Below, piece after piece: positions 25,687 through 39,113 of a stretch of 64,000 nt of DNA. Source of the DNA: Mesorhizobium sp. M1B.F.Ca.ET.045.04.1.1 (lineage in GTDB: Bacteria > Pseudomonadota > Alphaproteobacteria > Rhizobiales > Rhizobiaceae); assembly GCF_003952465.1 (NCBI RefSeq), contig NZ_CP034448.1, positions 1,798,001-1,862,000 on the forward strand, in the 5' to 3' direction. The notes below the pieces were generated by a model that was not told the origin of the DNA, searched no databases, and saw nothing but the letters and a program-made list of their open reading frames with translations. How positions within the stretch are numbered: the first letter of the stretch is position 1; each line of letters opens with the position of its first letter. A program made the position numbers and the translations under genes.

Positions 25687-26076
25687 ATGAGAGGCATGGC
25701 TAGATATTCGGCGATTGCCGGCGCGCTGCTGGCGCTGCCCCTTCCGGCCAATGCCACGCCGCTCAACACCATGAATGAGGTCGGCGTCGCCCTGCAGGCG
25801 TGCTGGACCCCGCCTGCCAATTCCGGGAATTCCTCGGTCACCTTGAGCTTCAGCTTCAAGCGCGACGGCACGCTGATCGGCCCGCCGAAGCCAACGGCCA
25901 TCAAGGTCAGCGGCGATGACAAAGCGCGTCAGGCGTTTGTCGACGCGGCGACGGCCGCCTTGCGCAATTGCCTGCCGCTCAGCTTTTCGCCGGCACTGGC
26001 GCAGGGAATTCCGGGAAAGGTCTTTACACTTCAGTTCAATTCGCCAAAAGATAACGCCAAAGCAGTCCAGCAATAG
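25687..26076 (+). CDS. Small secreted protein, TonB-C-like
   Basis: A 129-residue exported protein with a clear signal peptide (MRGMARYSAIAGALLALPLPANA). The mature domain contains VTLSFSFKRDGTLIGPPKPT and a later AALRNCLPLSFSP, resembling the TonB C-terminal-like/TolA-type fold of periplasmic proteins. Function is unknown. AGGAGGA lies just before the ATG at 25687, so the longer upstream frame, which crosses a tandem repeat, is rejected. Monocistronic. Confidence 0.8.
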   Translation: MRGMARYSAIAGALLALPLPANATPLNTMNEVGVALQACWTPPANSGNSSVTLSFSFKRDGTLIGPPKPTAIKVSGDDKARQAFVDAATAALRNCLPLSFSPALAQGIPGKVFTLQFNSPKDNAKAVQQ

Positions 26077-26103
26077 AATTGCCGAACGGCTCAATTTAGC
26101 TTT

Positions 26104-26150
26104 GCGCAATTCCGAACCGAAAACCGTTATGCTTTTTTAGGGAACCGCAC
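26104..26150. repeat. Diverged second-hairpin repeat copy
   Basis: GCGCAATTCCGAACCGAAAACC then GCTTTTTTAGGGAACCGC; a degraded member of the 7352-7450 family between two convergent genes. Confidence 0.55.
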
Positions 26151-26371
26151 TACGCCGCATTGCGCGGTCGCCGCGCATTTGCGTGCTTTTCCAGTTCCGG
26201 CATCTCGAAGACATAGTCGTTCCAGGCCGATTCCGGAACCTGCCCGGCCAGATAGCATTCCAGCAGCAGATTTTGCTCCGGTGTCAGATGCCTCGGCGCC
26301 CGCTCGTGATCCAGTCCAAGCGAATGGATCAGGTTCCTGGTCAGGCCAGAGACGGTGAAGTGAACAGACAT
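26150..26371 (-). CDS. Small conserved protein of unknown function
   Basis: A 73-residue soluble protein with a short helical region HLTPEQNLLLECYLAGQVPESAW (positions 28-50). An excellent GAGGAGG ribosome site precedes its ATG at 26371. Codon use matches the neighbours. I do not recognise a family. Upstream, 26372-26669 is a clearly AT-richer 298-bp stretch with no gene seen, containing sequences such as TGTAATATTCATTTTAC, and may hold promoters for this gene and the DUF2865 gene. Confidence 0.7.
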   Translation of the reverse strand: MSVHFTVSGLTRNLIHSLGLDHERAPRHLTPEQNLLLECYLAGQVPESAWNDYVFEMPELEKHANARRPRNAA

Positions 26372-26669
26372 CTTCAGCCTCCTCGGTGCTGCGAGAATAA
26401 CGTCAGATGCCGGTCAAAGGTTTCATCGGCAGTCCGCGATCGAGCGCGGCTGGACGTCGATACGAGACGTCGATCGATTCGGATGGCTTTTTCGGCCACT
26501 GTCTCAATCTTGAAATGAAAGTGTAATATTCATTTTACAAGACCGAGCATAACACTCATAGTGCAAAGCTGTGTTGGGCGCTTTACCTTTTAAGACGTGA
26601 CGATAAACTCATTTAGCCAAGGCTTATGTATGCTTAGAGCTTGGATGAGTTTTAGAAGGGCGGCAACCA

Positions 26670-27603
26670 ATGATGTGTCTGCGGTTCCTCAAGGTCTCTC
26701 TCTTGGCTGTTACTGCGTTGCTGGCATTGGCAACAGTTTCCTACGCTGACGTTTGCAGCGCGCTCAAAAGCCAGATGCTTGCCGGCGGGCGCGGCTCGGC
26801 CAATCCGGAACTTGCCCAACTGCGGCGCCAGCTCGGCGCGATCCAGGGCATCGAAAGACAGCGGCGCTGCACCGCCAGCAGCGCGATGGGCGGCTTCTTC
26901 AACGCCTGCGCCGACCTCGCCAGAAGCAAGGCCGAGGTACAGCACCGGATCGCCTCCATCGGCAGCCCGGGCCGTGACGACCCGCAGGCGAGATATGTCG
27001 CGCTGGGCTGCCAGTCCGCGCCCAAGCGGCAGTCGGCGGAACCAGCGCCGATGCAATCTTCCGGCACGACGTTCGGCGGCAATGCGATGCTGTTTTGTGT
27101 GCGCCTTTCGGACGGCTACTTCTTCCCGGCGCCGAACTCGCAATTCGCGCGAGGGCGCCGATCTCAAGGACACGGTCGATCAGTGCCGCTATATCTGCGA
27201 CGATCCGGGTGTCGACCTCTACGCGCTGAGCGATCCGAACCTGGAGACCGACCAGATGGTTGCTGTCGAGACGCGCAAGCCGTACACCGAGCTTCCAGCC
27301 GCTTTCCGGTATCGCGACGACGCCAATTTCAAGTCTTGCGATCTCAAGCGCTACCATCAACGCGTGGCCGAGCTCAGGGCGCGCACCGTGACCCCGGGCA
27401 ACATGCAAAACGCCATAATCCCGCTGCCGACGGCAAAGCCCGATCTCGGCACGGTTTCGGATATTCCATCGCCCTCGGACGCTGATGCCGAGGTCCATGC
27501 GGCCGCAGCCGATGCAGGCGCGGCGGAGGGCCAGACGCCGACCGGGCCGGTCGGATCGCGGCGGGTGCGGGTGGTCGGCCCCGCCTTTTTCCCGGCGGAT
27601 TGA
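26670..27603 (+). pseudogene. DUF2865 secreted protein, frameshifted
   Basis: The first part (frame from 26670) encodes a signal peptide (LLAVTALLALATVSYA) and the first half of a DUF2865 domain, ending MLFCVRLSDGYFFPAPNSQFAR. The second half, GADLKDTVDQCRYICDDPGVDLYALS through PAFFPAD, is in another frame and ends at 27603. The frames join near 27145-27152, within an alternating GC run (TTCGCGCGAG). Restoring one CG dinucleotide would rebuild a continuous FAREGADL reading. It is therefore either a recent 2-nt deletion or a sequencing error. The intact protein would be about 311 residues, envelope-located, function unknown. Confidence 0.8.
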
Positions 27604-27643
27604 TCCCGGCCGGCAGCTTCGACCGCAATCGCCGGGGACTAGT

Positions 27644-27991
27644 CTAGTCGCACACGACGCGAAAGCGCTTGCCGGGTTCGCTGATATTGCGGCAGGCCAG
27701 CGCCTTCTCCGGACCGGCAAACGTATCCTGCGGCTGCGCATTCGCCGGCGGCTTTGCCGGAGGCGGCTTCCGATATCTGCGCGGCGCCGATCTTGCCGCC
27801 TCGGGCGGCGCTGGAAAGACGCCGACGGCGACAGGTGGCGAGCTTGACTGCGCCTGCTGCGGAGGCTTGTCCCAGACACGCCTGACGTCGAGCTGCCGTG
27901 GAATGATCACCGTGCCGTCGTCGCTGCGCGCGCAGCCGCTTGCGGCAAGCAGCGCCGGGCACAGAACAAAAGTCAGCATTCGACCGAGCAT
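27644..27991 (-). CDS. Small proline-rich lipoprotein
   Basis: A 115-residue protein with a lipoprotein signal: MLGRMLTFVLCPALLAASGC, with the lipobox LAASGC at residues 15-20. The mature part is proline/alanine-rich (PRRYRKPPPAKPPANAQPQ) and ends in a short Cys-containing tail (LACRNISEPGKRFRVVCD). Two cysteines there could form a disulfide. GGGGG lies upstream of the ATG at 27991. It is convergent with the frameshifted DUF2865 gene. Unknown function; probably envelope. Confidence 0.72.
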   Translation of the reverse strand: MLGRMLTFVLCPALLAASGCARSDDGTVIIPRQLDVRRVWDKPPQQAQSSSPPVAVGVFPAPPEAARSAPRRYRKPPPAKPPANAQPQDTFAGPEKALACRNISEPGKRFRVVCD

Positions 27992-28135
27992 CAGCAATCT
28001 ACCCCCACGGGCTTTATAGCCCGGTAGCGCTGGTCCGCCAACGGACGGATTACCGCAGCAGGCATCGGACCAGCGTCCGATTTGACGCGTGTGGCTCTGA
28101 AACGGATCCATACGACGAGCTTGTCTTTTGTTTTC

Positions 28136-28186
28136 GATGCATGTCGTTTTCGCAAAACCGCTGCGCACTTTTGCGCGACACGCATC
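28136..28186. repeat. Palindromic repeat before the hybrid kinase gene
   Basis: GATGCATGTCG and CGACACGCATC arms around TTTTCGCAAAACCGCTGCGCACTTTTG; same family as 24-75. The surrounding gap 27992-28294 (303 bp) holds no recognisable gene. Confidence 0.65.
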
Positions 28187-28294
28187 AACGGCATCGGCTG
28201 TGTTCGGTTGCGAATCGTTAAGGTTAGCGGATCGTTAATGCTTGTCGGGCACATTCCGCCGACGAACCGGCGAGGGTTCGGCCTGGGGGTAGGA

Positions 28295-31666
<3,372 letters not shown>

Positions 31667-31912
31667 CAGACGGCTGTTAGCGGCGTCATTCACGGGCATC
31701 GTCCGCAGACGTATGGTGTGATCGCACCATATCAAAGCGAAAGCCGAGCCGGAACAATAGCGGCTGTCGATTCCGCCCTTCGGTTACGGGCGGGAGCAGC
31801 GACCGCCGGCAAGGAACAGCGTCGACTCTACCCCAACGGACCTGTTTTCGGCGATGGCTATGCCATGATCCGCTCTGGCATTCGGGCAACGCGCTCTCGT
31901 CCGGCTTTTATT

Positions 31913-31951
31913 TCCCGGCGGCCGAAATTTCGGCCGCCGGGATAATTTTTT
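31913..31951 (+). terminator. Perfect 30-bp palindrome with T-run
   Basis: TCCCGGCGGCCGAAA and its exact complement abut with no unpaired loop (31913-31942), followed by TAATTTTTT. It is probably the terminator of an upstream transcript, though 246 bp beyond the kinase stop. Confidence 0.75.
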
Positions 31952-32055
31952 GATTCAAAAGTCAGACAAGTTGCTGATTCCCGCGGCAAACTCCGGCTGG
32001 CCGGCAAAAGGCGGCCGCAGGCCTCTCCAGCTATCCCTGTTCGGACGTTACCGGG

Positions 32056-32084
32056 CTGACACGAAACTGTCATGCGACTGTAAT
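32056..32084 (+). promoter_or_regulatory. Pho box upstream of pstS
   Basis: Three 7-bp direct repeats at exact 11-bp intervals: CTGACAC (32056), CTGTCAT (32067) and CTGTAAT (32078). This matches the PhoB-binding consensus CTGTCAT-N4-CTGTCAT. It supports PhoB control of the pst-pho operon. Confidence 0.88.
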
Positions 32085-32162
32085 AATCGAGGGCTATTGC
32101 CCACACCGGGCGCCGGCAGAAGGCGGTGCCAAGAGACCATATTCCGAACAGGAGCAGGCCAC

Positions 32163-33221
32163 ATGAGACATTTCATCCGCTCGGCGGCCGTTGCGATTGC
32201 AATGGCTGCGGCATCGACCCTTAGCGTTTCCGCCGCGATGGCTGCCGATATCTCCGGCGCCGGCGCCACCTTCCCCTATCCGATCTATGCCAAGTGGGCC
32301 GACGCCTACAAGAAGGAGACCGGCACTGGTCTGAACTACCAGTCGATCGGCTCCGGCGGCGGCATCAAGCAGATCAAGGCCAAGACCGTGACCTTCGGCG
32401 CTTCCGATGCGCCGCTCAAGGGCGATGAACTTGAGTCCACCGGGCTGGCGCAGTTCCCGATGGTGATGGGCGGCATCGTTCCGGTCGTCAATCTCGAAGG
32501 CGTCAAGCCGGGCGAGCTCGTGCTCGACGGTCCGACGCTGGCCGACATCTTCATCGGCAAGATCACCAACTGGAACGACGCGGCGATCAAGAAGCTCAAT
32601 CCCGACGTCAAGCTGCCCGACCAGGCGATCGCGGTCGTCCACCGTTCGGACGGCTCGGGCACTACGTTCAACTTCAGCTACTATCTGGGCGATGTCAGCG
32701 CCGACTGGAAGTCGAAGGTTGGCGTCGACAAGGCGCTCGAGTGGCCGGTGGGCATCGGCGCCAAGGGCAACGAAGGCGTCGCCAACAACGTCTCGCAGAC
32801 CGGTGGCGCGATAGGCTATGTCGAATACGCCTATGCCAAGCAGAACAAGCTCACCTACACCGACCTGATCAACAAGGACGGCAAGAAGGTCGAGCCGACC
32901 GCAGCGGCGTTCTCGGCCGCCGCAGCCAATGCCGACTGGAGCTCGCAGCCGGGTTACGGCGTCATCCTGGCCAACCAGCCGGGCGCCGAATCCTGGCCGA
33001 TGACGTCGGCCACCTGGATCCTCGTCTACAAGAAGCCCGACGATGCGGCCGCCACCGGCGAAGCGCTCAAGTTCTTCGCCTGGTCCTACGCCAAGGGCGA
33101 CGACATGGCTGCCGAGCTCGACTATGTTGCGATGCCCGACGCGGTCGTGAAGAGCGTCGAGGAAATGTGGGGCAAGGACATCGTCGACAGCAACGGCAAG
33201 CCGCTCTACTCCGGCATGTAA
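32163..33221 (+). CDS. pstS: Phosphate ABC transporter substrate-binding protein PstS
   Basis: A 352-residue periplasmic phosphate-binding protein. The signal peptide is the first 27 residues (ending SAAMA). The mature N terminus [17 protein letters not shown] and the binding residues in [19 protein letters not shown] and [12 protein letters not shown] are those of PstS. It is the first gene of pstSCAB-phoU-phoB, preceded by a Pho box and followed by a stable hairpin that may raise its level relative to pstC. Confidence 0.96.
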   Translation: MRHFIRSAAVAIAMAAASTLSVSAAMAADISGAGATFPYPIYAKWADAYKKETGTGLNYQSIGSGGGIKQIKAKTVTFGASDAPLKGDELESTGLAQFPMVMGGIVPVVNLEGVKPGELVLDGPTLADIFIGKITNWNDAAIKKLNPDVKLPDQAIAVVHRSDGSGTTFNFSYYLGDVSADWKSKVGVDKALEWPVGIGAKGNEGVANNVSQTGGAIGYVEYAYAKQNKLTYTDLINKDGKKVEPTAAAFSAAAANADWSSQPGYGVILANQPGAESWPMTSATWILVYKKPDDAAATGEALKFFAWSYAKGDDMAAELDYVAMPDAVVKSVEEMWGKDIVDSNGKPLYSGM

Positions 33222-33234
33222 TTGCTACGGAATG

Positions 33235-33259
33235 GGGAGGGCGCCTCCAGCGCCCTCCC
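33235..33259 (+). promoter_or_regulatory. Intercistronic hairpin after pstS
   Basis: GGGAGGGCGC and GCGCCCTCCC pair around a 5-base loop, followed only by GTCTCTTTC. A stabilising 3' structure or partial terminator fits the need for excess binding protein. Confidence 0.65.
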
Positions 33260-33285
33260 GTCTCTTTCGAAATGCGAGGGGCGAA

Positions 33286-34272
33286 ATGACAGCCGTTTCC
33301 GAAGCCGTGACATCGTCCGCCATGCGGACCAGAGAAGCGACCGTGCGCCGCTTCGCCCTCACCGACACGATCTTCCGCACGGCCACGCGCCTTTCCGCCA
33401 TCCTCGTGCTGGTCCTGCTCGGCGGGGTCGCGATCTCGCTGATCGCCGGCTCGTGGGAGGCGCTGTCGAAGTTCGGCTTCTCCTTCCTGACCACTGAATC
33501 CTGGAACCCGGTCACCGAGAATTTCGGCGCCCTGGCGCCGATCTACGGCACCATCGTCACCTCTGCCATCGCCATTCTCATCGCCGTGCCGATCGGCATC
33601 GGCATCGCCGTCTTCCTGACCGAGCTCTGCCCGCGCCCGCTCAGGCGGCCGATCGGCATCGCGGTCGAACTGCTCGCCGGCATTCCCTCGATCATCTACG
33701 GCATCTGGGGCCTGTTCGTCTTCGCGCCGTTCCTGCAGACGACGGTGCAACCCTTCATCATCAATCTTTTCCACGGCATACCAGGCCTCTCCAGCCTGTT
33801 TGCCGGCCCGCCCTACGGCATCGGCCTGCTGACGTCGTCGCTCATCCTCGCCATCATGGTGCTGCCTTTCATCACCTCGATCACCAAGGACGTGTTCGAC
33901 ACGGTGCCGGCGGTGCTGAAGGAATCGGCCTACGGCATCGGCTGCACGACCTGGGAAGTGACCCGGCGCGTGACCATTCCCTATACCCGCGTCGGCATCA
34001 TGGGCGGCGTCATGCTCGGCCTCGGCCGCGCGCTCGGCGAGACGATGGCCGTCACCTTCGTCATCGGCAACGCGCATCGCATCAGCGCCTCGCTGTTTGC
34101 GCCGGGCACGACGATCTCGGCGACCATCGCCAACGAATTCACCGAGGCCGACGGCGAGCTCTATACATCCTCGCTGGTGTCGCTCGGCCTGATCCTGTTC
34201 ATCATCACCTTCATCATCCTCGCGCTCGCACGCTACATGCTGTTGCGCATCGATAGCCGCACCGGAGCCTGA
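33286..34272 (+). CDS. pstC: Phosphate ABC transporter permease PstC
   Basis: A 328-residue inner-membrane permease with six transmembrane segments in the BPD_transp_1 domain. The family features GIAVFLTELCP, the IPSIIYGIWGLFVFAPFL stretch and the EAA-like loop LKESAYGIGCTTWEVTRRVTIP are present. The start MTAVSEAVTSSAM at 33286 follows GCGAGGGG. The 54-bp longer frame overlaps the hairpin and is not used. It pairs with PstA. Confidence 0.95.
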   Translation: MTAVSEAVTSSAMRTREATVRRFALTDTIFRTATRLSAILVLVLLGGVAISLIAGSWEALSKFGFSFLTTESWNPVTENFGALAPIYGTIVTSAIAILIAVPIGIGIAVFLTELCPRPLRRPIGIAVELLAGIPSIIYGIWGLFVFAPFLQTTVQPFIINLFHGIPGLSSLFAGPPYGIGLLTSSLILAIMVLPFITSITKDVFDTVPAVLKESAYGIGCTTWEVTRRVTIPYTRVGIMGGVMLGLGRALGETMAVTFVIGNAHRISASLFAPGTTISATIANEFTEADGELYTSSLVSLGLILFIITFIILALARYMLLRIDSRTGA

Positions 34273-34275
34273 CCG

Positions 34276-35127
34276 ATGTCGACAGCCGCATCGCTCCACC
34301 GACGCCGCAAGCGCAAGAATGCCGTGATGATGGCGCTGTGCGTCATCGCGGCCGGCATCGGCCTCGCCTGGCTGGCGCTGATCCTCGGCGCGCTGCTCTA
34401 CAAGGGGCTCTCCGGCGTCTCGCTTTCGGTGTTCACGGAAATGACGCCGCCGCCGGGCGACGCCGGCGGCCTGCTCAACGCCATCTACGGCAGCATCGTG
34501 ATGACCATCATCGGCATCATCGTCGGCACGCCGATCGGCGTGCTTGCCGGAACCTACATGGCCGAATACGGGCGCTTCTCGCGTCTCACCACGGTGGTGC
34601 GTTTCATCAACGACATCCTGCTGTCGGCGCCGTCGATCATCGTCGGCCTGTTCGTCTATGAGCTGATGGTGCGCCCGATGGGGCATTTCTCGGCGATCGC
34701 CGGCGCGGTTGCGCTGTCCATCCTGGTGATCCCCGTCGTGGTGCGCACCACCGAGGACATGCTCAACCTGGTGCCCAACGCGCTGCGCGAAGCCGGCACC
34801 GCCATCGGCGCGCCGCGCTGGGTGGTGATCCGTTCGGTCGCCTATCGCGCCGCACTGTCCGGCATCGTCACCGGCATTTTGCTGGCCATCGCCCGCATTT
34901 CCGGCGAGACGGCGCCGCTGCTCTTCACCGCGCTCAACAACCAGTTCTGGTCGAGCAATCTCAACGCGCCGATGGCCAGCCTGCCGGTGACCATCTTCCA
35001 GTTTGCGCTCAGCCCCTATGAGGAATGGCAGCAGTTGGCCTGGACGGGCGCACTCATAATCACCCTGACGGTTCTCGGGCTGAGCATCTTCGCCCGCAGC
35101 CTTACCGGACGCAGAGAGGACAGATGA
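34276..35127 (+). CDS. pstA: Phosphate ABC transporter permease PstA
   Basis: A 283-residue permease with six membrane segments. Motifs: [23 protein letters not shown], the EAA loop [16 protein letters not shown] and [13 protein letters not shown], all typical of PstA. It begins 3 bp after pstC and its stop overlaps the pstB start (ATGA), so translation is coupled. Confidence 0.95.
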   Translation: MSTAASLHRRRKRKNAVMMALCVIAAGIGLAWLALILGALLYKGLSGVSLSVFTEMTPPPGDAGGLLNAIYGSIVMTIIGIIVGTPIGVLAGTYMAEYGRFSRLTTVVRFINDILLSAPSIIVGLFVYELMVRPMGHFSAIAGAVALSILVIPVVVRTTEDMLNLVPNALREAGTAIGAPRWVVIRSVAYRAALSGIVTGILLAIARISGETAPLLFTALNNQFWSSNLNAPMASLPVTIFQFALSPYEEWQQLAWTGALIITLTVLGLSIFARSLTGRREDR

Positions 35128-35927
35128 AACCGATGTTGTCCACCGACCTGAACGTAGCCGACACTGCCGTCGAGAAGGCCAAGATCGAGGTCAAGAACCT
35201 CAACTTCTACTATGGCCAGTCGAAGGCGCTGAAGGACATCAACCTGTCGCTGCCCGAACGCAGCGTCACCGCCTTCATCGGGCCGTCGGGCTGCGGGAAG
35301 TCGACGCTGCTGCGCGTGCTGAACCGCATCTACGAGCTCTATCCGAAGCAGAGCGCCGAGGGCCAGGTGCTGCTCGACGGCAAGAACATCCTCGACCGTT
35401 CGCAGGACCTCAACCTGCTCAGGACCAAGATAGGCATGGTGTTCCAGAAGCCGACGCCGTTCCCGATGTCGATCTACGAGAACATCGCCTTCGGCGTCAG
35501 GCTGTATGAGAAGATCAGCAAGGCCGAGATGGACAACCGCGTCGAGCAGGCGCTGAAGCGCGCGGCGCTGTGGAACGAGGTCAAGGACAAGCTCAACGCC
35601 AGCGGCCAGAGCCTTTCCGGCGGTCAGCAGCAGCGGCTCTGCATCGCCCGCACGGTGGCGGTGAAGCCGGAGGTCATCCTGCTCGACGAGCCGGCCTCGG
35701 CGCTCGATCCTTTGTCGACCGCCAAGATCGAGGAACTGATCGACGAACTGCAGGCCGACTACACGATCGTGATCGTCACCCACAACATGCAGCAGGCGGC
35801 GCGCGTGTCGCGGCAGACGGCGTTCATGTATTTGGGCGAGCTGGTCGAGTTCGACCGGACCGAGAAGATCTTCACCTCGCCCCGCGAGAAGCGCACGCAG
35901 GACTACATCACCGGCCGCTTCGGCTGA
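35124..35927 (+). CDS. pstB: Phosphate ABC transporter ATP-binding protein PstB
   Basis: A 267-residue ATPase. Walker [10 protein letters not shown] is at residues 53-61, the ABC signature LSGGQ at 164-168, Walker B VILLDEP at 184-190 and the switch His in [10 protein letters not shown]. The PstB-specific [14 protein letters not shown] is present. The start overlaps the pstA stop. With PhoU it also relays phosphate status. Confidence 0.97.
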   Translation: MKPMLSTDLNVADTAVEKAKIEVKNLNFYYGQSKALKDINLSLPERSVTAFIGPSGCGKSTLLRVLNRIYELYPKQSAEGQVLLDGKNILDRSQDLNLLRTKIGMVFQKPTPFPMSIYENIAFGVRLYEKISKAEMDNRVEQALKRAALWNEVKDKLNASGQSLSGGQQQRLCIARTVAVKPEVILLDEPASALDPLSTAKIEELIDELQADYTIVIVTHNMQQAARVSRQTAFMYLGELVEFDRTEKIFTSPREKRTQDYITGRFG

Positions 35928-35948
35928 GTTCATACGAGGACATAAATC

Positions 35949-36653
35949 ATGGCCCATACGGTCGCTTCCTTCGACGAGGATCTCGGGCAGATCAGCCGGC
36001 TCATCCGTGACATGGGCGATCTTGCCGGCTCGATGGTCGGCGCCTCGACCAAGGCTCTGCTCAATTCCGACAATGCTTTGGCGCAGCGCGTCGTCTCCGA
36101 CGACGCCATCATGGATGCGCGTCAGCGCGAGCTCGACGACCGCGCCATCACGCTGATCGCCAAGCGCCAGCCGATGGCCGACGACCTGCGCAGCGTGGTC
36201 GGCGCGATCCGCATGGCCGGCGACCTCGAGCGCATCGGCGATCTCGCCAAGAACATCGCCAAGCGGGTCGGCTCGGTCGGCGTCAGCGCTGCGCCGCGCG
36301 ACTTGACGCACTCCATCGACGCGATGGCGCAACTGGTGCTGATCCAGGTCCAGGGCGTGATCGAGGAGTACACCGCGGGCGACGCCACGGCGCTTGCCAA
36401 GCTCCGGAACGACGACGAGCGCGTCGACGTCAAATACACCTCCGTCTTCCGCGAGCTTTTGACCTACATGATGGAGGATCCGCGCAACATCACGGCCTGT
36501 ACGCATCTCCTGTTCTGCGCCAAGAATCTGGAGCGCATCGGCGACCATGTCACCAACATCGCCGAGAATGCCTATTACGTGCTGACCGGCACCCAATTGC
36601 CCGCGAATCGTCCGAAGCAGGACGAGACGGCGATGTCGGCGCCGGCGGCCTGA
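35949..36653 (+). CDS. phoU: Phosphate signalling protein PhoU
   Basis: A 234-residue all-helical protein with two PhoU repeats. The metal-binding motifs are DLERIGDLAKNIA (first repeat) and NLERIGDHVTNIAE (second repeat), both intact. PhoU represses the Pho response under phosphate sufficiency by linking PstB to the sensor kinase. It is within the pst operon, 21 bp after pstB and 17 bp before phoB. Confidence 0.96.
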   Translation: MAHTVASFDEDLGQISRLIRDMGDLAGSMVGASTKALLNSDNALAQRVVSDDAIMDARQRELDDRAITLIAKRQPMADDLRSVVGAIRMAGDLERIGDLAKNIAKRVGSVGVSAAPRDLTHSIDAMAQLVLIQVQGVIEEYTAGDATALAKLRNDDERVDVKYTSVFRELLTYMMEDPRNITACTHLLFCAKNLERIGDHVTNIAENAYYVLTGTQLPANRPKQDETAMSAPAA

Positions 36654-36670
36654 GCAAAGGTGCCTGACAA

Positions 36671-37360
36671 ATGATCGCCCCACGCATCATGGTGGTGGAG
36701 GACGAGGAGCCGCTGGGGGTGCTGCTCCGCTACAATCTCGAATCCGAAGGCTATCAGGTCGAGGTGGTGACCCGCGGCGATGAAGCCGAGATCCGCCTGC
36801 AGGAGAACGTGCCCGACCTTCTGGTGCTCGACTGGATGGTGCCGGCGGTTTCCGGCATCGAGCTTTGCCGGCGCCTCAGGATGCGGCCGGAGACCGAACG
36901 GCTGCCGATCATCATGCTGACCGCGCGCGGCGAGGAAAGCGACAGGGTGCGCGGCCTCTCGACGGGCGCCGACGACTACCTGGTCAAGCCGTTCTCGACG
37001 CCGGAATTCATGGCCAGGGTCAAGGCGCTGTTGCGCCGTGCCAAGCCGGAGGTGCTGTCCAGCGTGCTCAAGGTCGGCGACATCGTGCTCGACCGTGAAT
37101 CGCACCGTGTCTACCGCAAGAAGAGCGAGATCAGGCTCGGCCCAACCGAGTTCCGGCTGCTCGAATTCATGATGCGGCATCCCGGCCGCGTGTTCTCGCG
37201 CAGCCAGCTGCTCGACAATGTCTGGGGCGAGACGATCTATATCGACGAGCGCACCGTGGACGTGCATGTCGGACGCCTGCGCAAGGCGGTCAACAACGGC
37301 CGCATGCCCGACGTCATCCGCACGATACGCGGGGCTGGCTACGCGATCCGCGAGGATTAA
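36671..37360 (+). CDS. phoB: Phosphate regulon response regulator PhoB
   Basis: A 229-residue OmpR-family regulator: a receiver domain (3-120) with acidic pocket EDEE, phospho-acceptor Asp54 (VLDWMVP) and conserved Lys in YLVKPFS. The winged-helix domain (130-228) carries the recognition region DERTVDVHVGRLRKAV. It is the last gene of the operon and presumably binds the Pho box at 32056-32084, giving autoregulation. No phoR is seen in this window. Confidence 0.96.
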   Translation: MIAPRIMVVEDEEPLGVLLRYNLESEGYQVEVVTRGDEAEIRLQENVPDLLVLDWMVPAVSGIELCRRLRMRPETERLPIIMLTARGEESDRVRGLSTGADDYLVKPFSTPEFMARVKALLRRAKPEVLSSVLKVGDIVLDRESHRVYRKKSEIRLGPTEFRLLEFMMRHPGRVFSRSQLLDNVWGETIYIDERTVDVHVGRLRKAVNNGRMPDVIRTIRGAGYAIRED

Positions 37361-37436
37361 GTTTCAGGCACCGATGTTCTGACAGGTTATGCACTTCCAA
37401 CATCCACGCTGGGGAGTAGCCGAGACGCTTTTGCTT

Positions 37437-37619
37437 CGTCATCCACGGGCGGAGCAAGGAGCGTAGCGACGCGGCGAAGACCCGAGGATCCATGCCGTGA
37501 CTTCCACGCGCCGCGGCGGTGCAGAATTCTGCTCCGCTGCATCCGACGATTGAGGTAACGGAATGGATTCCAGGGTCTCCGCGACGGGAGCTTCGCTCCT
37601 GCTTCGCCCTGGAATGACG
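37437..37619. repeat. 183-bp palindromic MITE-like element, copy 1
   Basis: It fills most of the 329-bp gap between phoB and the ROK gene. Inverted arms of about 60-70 bp begin CGTCATCCACGGGCGGAGCA and end TGCTTCGCCCTGGAATGACG. The interior includes GGATCCATGCCGTGAC and GGTAACGGAATGGATTCC. The related copy at 58602-58783 is 182 bp. No open frame of interest. Confidence 0.8.
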
Positions 37620-37689
37620 AAGCTGCGGGGCTTTCGCTAATCTCCGGCGCCTGGCAGGACACGGAACCCAACGATCACTTCAAGGCTGA

Positions 37690-38931
37690 TCAGGCTACGT
37701 TCTTGCCCGTCCCCGCTCGCGCCTGGACGCCCGGCGCGAAAATCTCCTGGTCGACGAAGCTCAGCGCGCGCATGGCGCAGCCTTCGCGGATCAGCGGCAA
37801 TTCGTTCGGCTCGGTGTCGAAGGAGATCGATTTGGAGTGCTGGCCGCCGGCGGTCTGGGCGATGGCTTCCCGCAGCGCCGGCTCGATCAGGTCGAAGGCC
37901 GCCGCGCTGACGCCGACCACGGCGACCGGCGCCGGGTCGATCAGCGCGAACAGGCTGCCCAGCCCAAAGCCCAGCGCCTCGCCCGCCCGGCGATAGGCCT
38001 CGCGCTCCGGCCCGTCTTTTTCACGCGCCTTCGCGGCAAGAGCCCGCATGTCGGCGTCGCCGACGTCGACCGGCTCGGCGTCCTCGCTCATCTTCATGGC
38101 GCTGCGCCAGATGGCGTAGTTGCCGGCGTAGGCCTCGACGCAGCCGCGGCGTCCGCAACGGCAAAGCGCGCCGCCGGGACGGTGGATCATGTGGCCGAAC
38201 TCGCCGCCGGAGGAATGCGTGCCGGTGAACAACTCGCCCTTCAGCACCAGCCCCATGCCGATGCCGTGCGAAAGCAGGATGGCGATGAAATTGTCGCGAT
38301 AGCGGTCGGGGTCGCGCCATTGCAGCGCCACCGCCATCATGTTGCAGTCGTTCTCCATGGTGGCGGGAATGCCGAACTCCTTTTCCAGGATGTCGGCAAA
38401 GGGAATGTCGGTCAAAGGCGTGATCGGCGACCACAGCATGGCGCGGGCATGGGAATCGGTGATGCCCTGGATGCCCATGGCGATGCGGGCGACGCTGGCG
38501 ACATCGAGATCGGGGTCTTCCAGCCGGCGCCGGACGATCGCCGTGCATTCGCCGATCAGCTCGTCGCGCGGCATGGTGAGGGTGTCGAGACGCCGTTGCT
38601 CCTCGGCGATGACCTGGCCGGCATAGTCGATGACGGCGACGGAGAGGAAATTCAGCGACAGCACCACCGTCACCACCGCGGCCGCCTCGGGGTTGAGGGC
38701 GAGGCCGACCTGCGGCCGGCCGCGCTTCAGCGACGCGGTCTCGCTCGGCTTGCTCTCGGCCAGGATGCCTTCCTGGATGAGGTCCGCCGAGATCGCCGAA
38801 ATCGTCGAGTGGCTGAGCCCGGTGGTCGCGGCGATTTCCGTGCGCGACGGCTGGCCGGCCCGGCGCACGGCCGAGAGCACCATGGCGCGGTTGCGCCGGC
38901 GCAGGTCGTCGTGGCGGATTCCGACCGACAT
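37690..38931 (-). CDS. ROK-family transcriptional regulator (XylR/NagC type)
   Basis: A 413-residue regulator. An N-terminal winged helix (residues 10-65, [23 protein letters not shown]) is joined to a ROK sugar-kinase-like domain. The zinc-binding cysteines are in [12 protein letters not shown], and [19 protein letters not shown] forms the sugar pocket. It is divergent from xylF, 265 bp away, where two related palindromes lie (39030-39050 and 39114-39134). Role as the xylose-responsive repressor of xylFHG is inferred from context. Confidence 0.9.
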   Translation of the reverse strand: MSVGIRHDDLRRRNRAMVLSAVRRAGQPSRTEIAATTGLSHSTISAISADLIQEGILAESKPSETASLKRGRPQVGLALNPEAAAVVTVVLSLNFLSVAVIDYAGQVIAEEQRRLDTLTMPRDELIGECTAIVRRRLEDPDLDVASVARIAMGIQGITDSHARAMLWSPITPLTDIPFADILEKEFGIPATMENDCNMMAVALQWRDPDRYRDNFIAILLSHGIGMGLVLKGELFTGTHSSGGEFGHMIHRPGGALCRCGRRGCVEAYAGNYAIWRSAMKMSEDAEPVDVGDADMRALAAKAREKDGPEREAYRRAGEALGFGLGSLFALIDPAPVAVVGVSAAAFDLIEPALREAIAQTAGGQHSKSISFDTEPNELPLIREGCAMRALSFVDQEIFAPGVQARAGTGKNVA

Positions 38932-39029
38932 CTCTTCCTTCCTCCCGGGCGTCGCGGCCTTCTCCTCATGCCATGGGCCGTCGCCGACGTGCCAGGGATA
39001 CTGGCAGAAGCTGCCGGGACTGTCATTAT

Positions 39030-39050
39030 TTATTGCGGAGCTCGAAAAAA
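39030..39050. promoter_or_regulatory. Candidate ROK operator, upstream site
   Basis: The right half CTCGAAAAAA is identical to that of the site at 39114-39134; the left half TTATTGCGGA is only partly symmetric. The centres are 84 bp apart, about eight helical turns. Confidence 0.5.
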
Positions 39051-39113
39051 AGTTTGCGGCACCTCAAAAACCATCAGAATCGCAGTTGACAGCGCTTCGG
39101 CGTTGCATCAGTG

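Larger units (their letters stand above)
31667..32162. other. 496-bp intergenic region before pstS
   Basis: No gene is supported here. It contains the kinase terminator palindrome (31913-31951) and the Pho box (32056-32084). Between the Pho box and the pstS start lie about 78 bp of leader with GAACAGGAGC as ribosome site. Confidence 0.6.
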
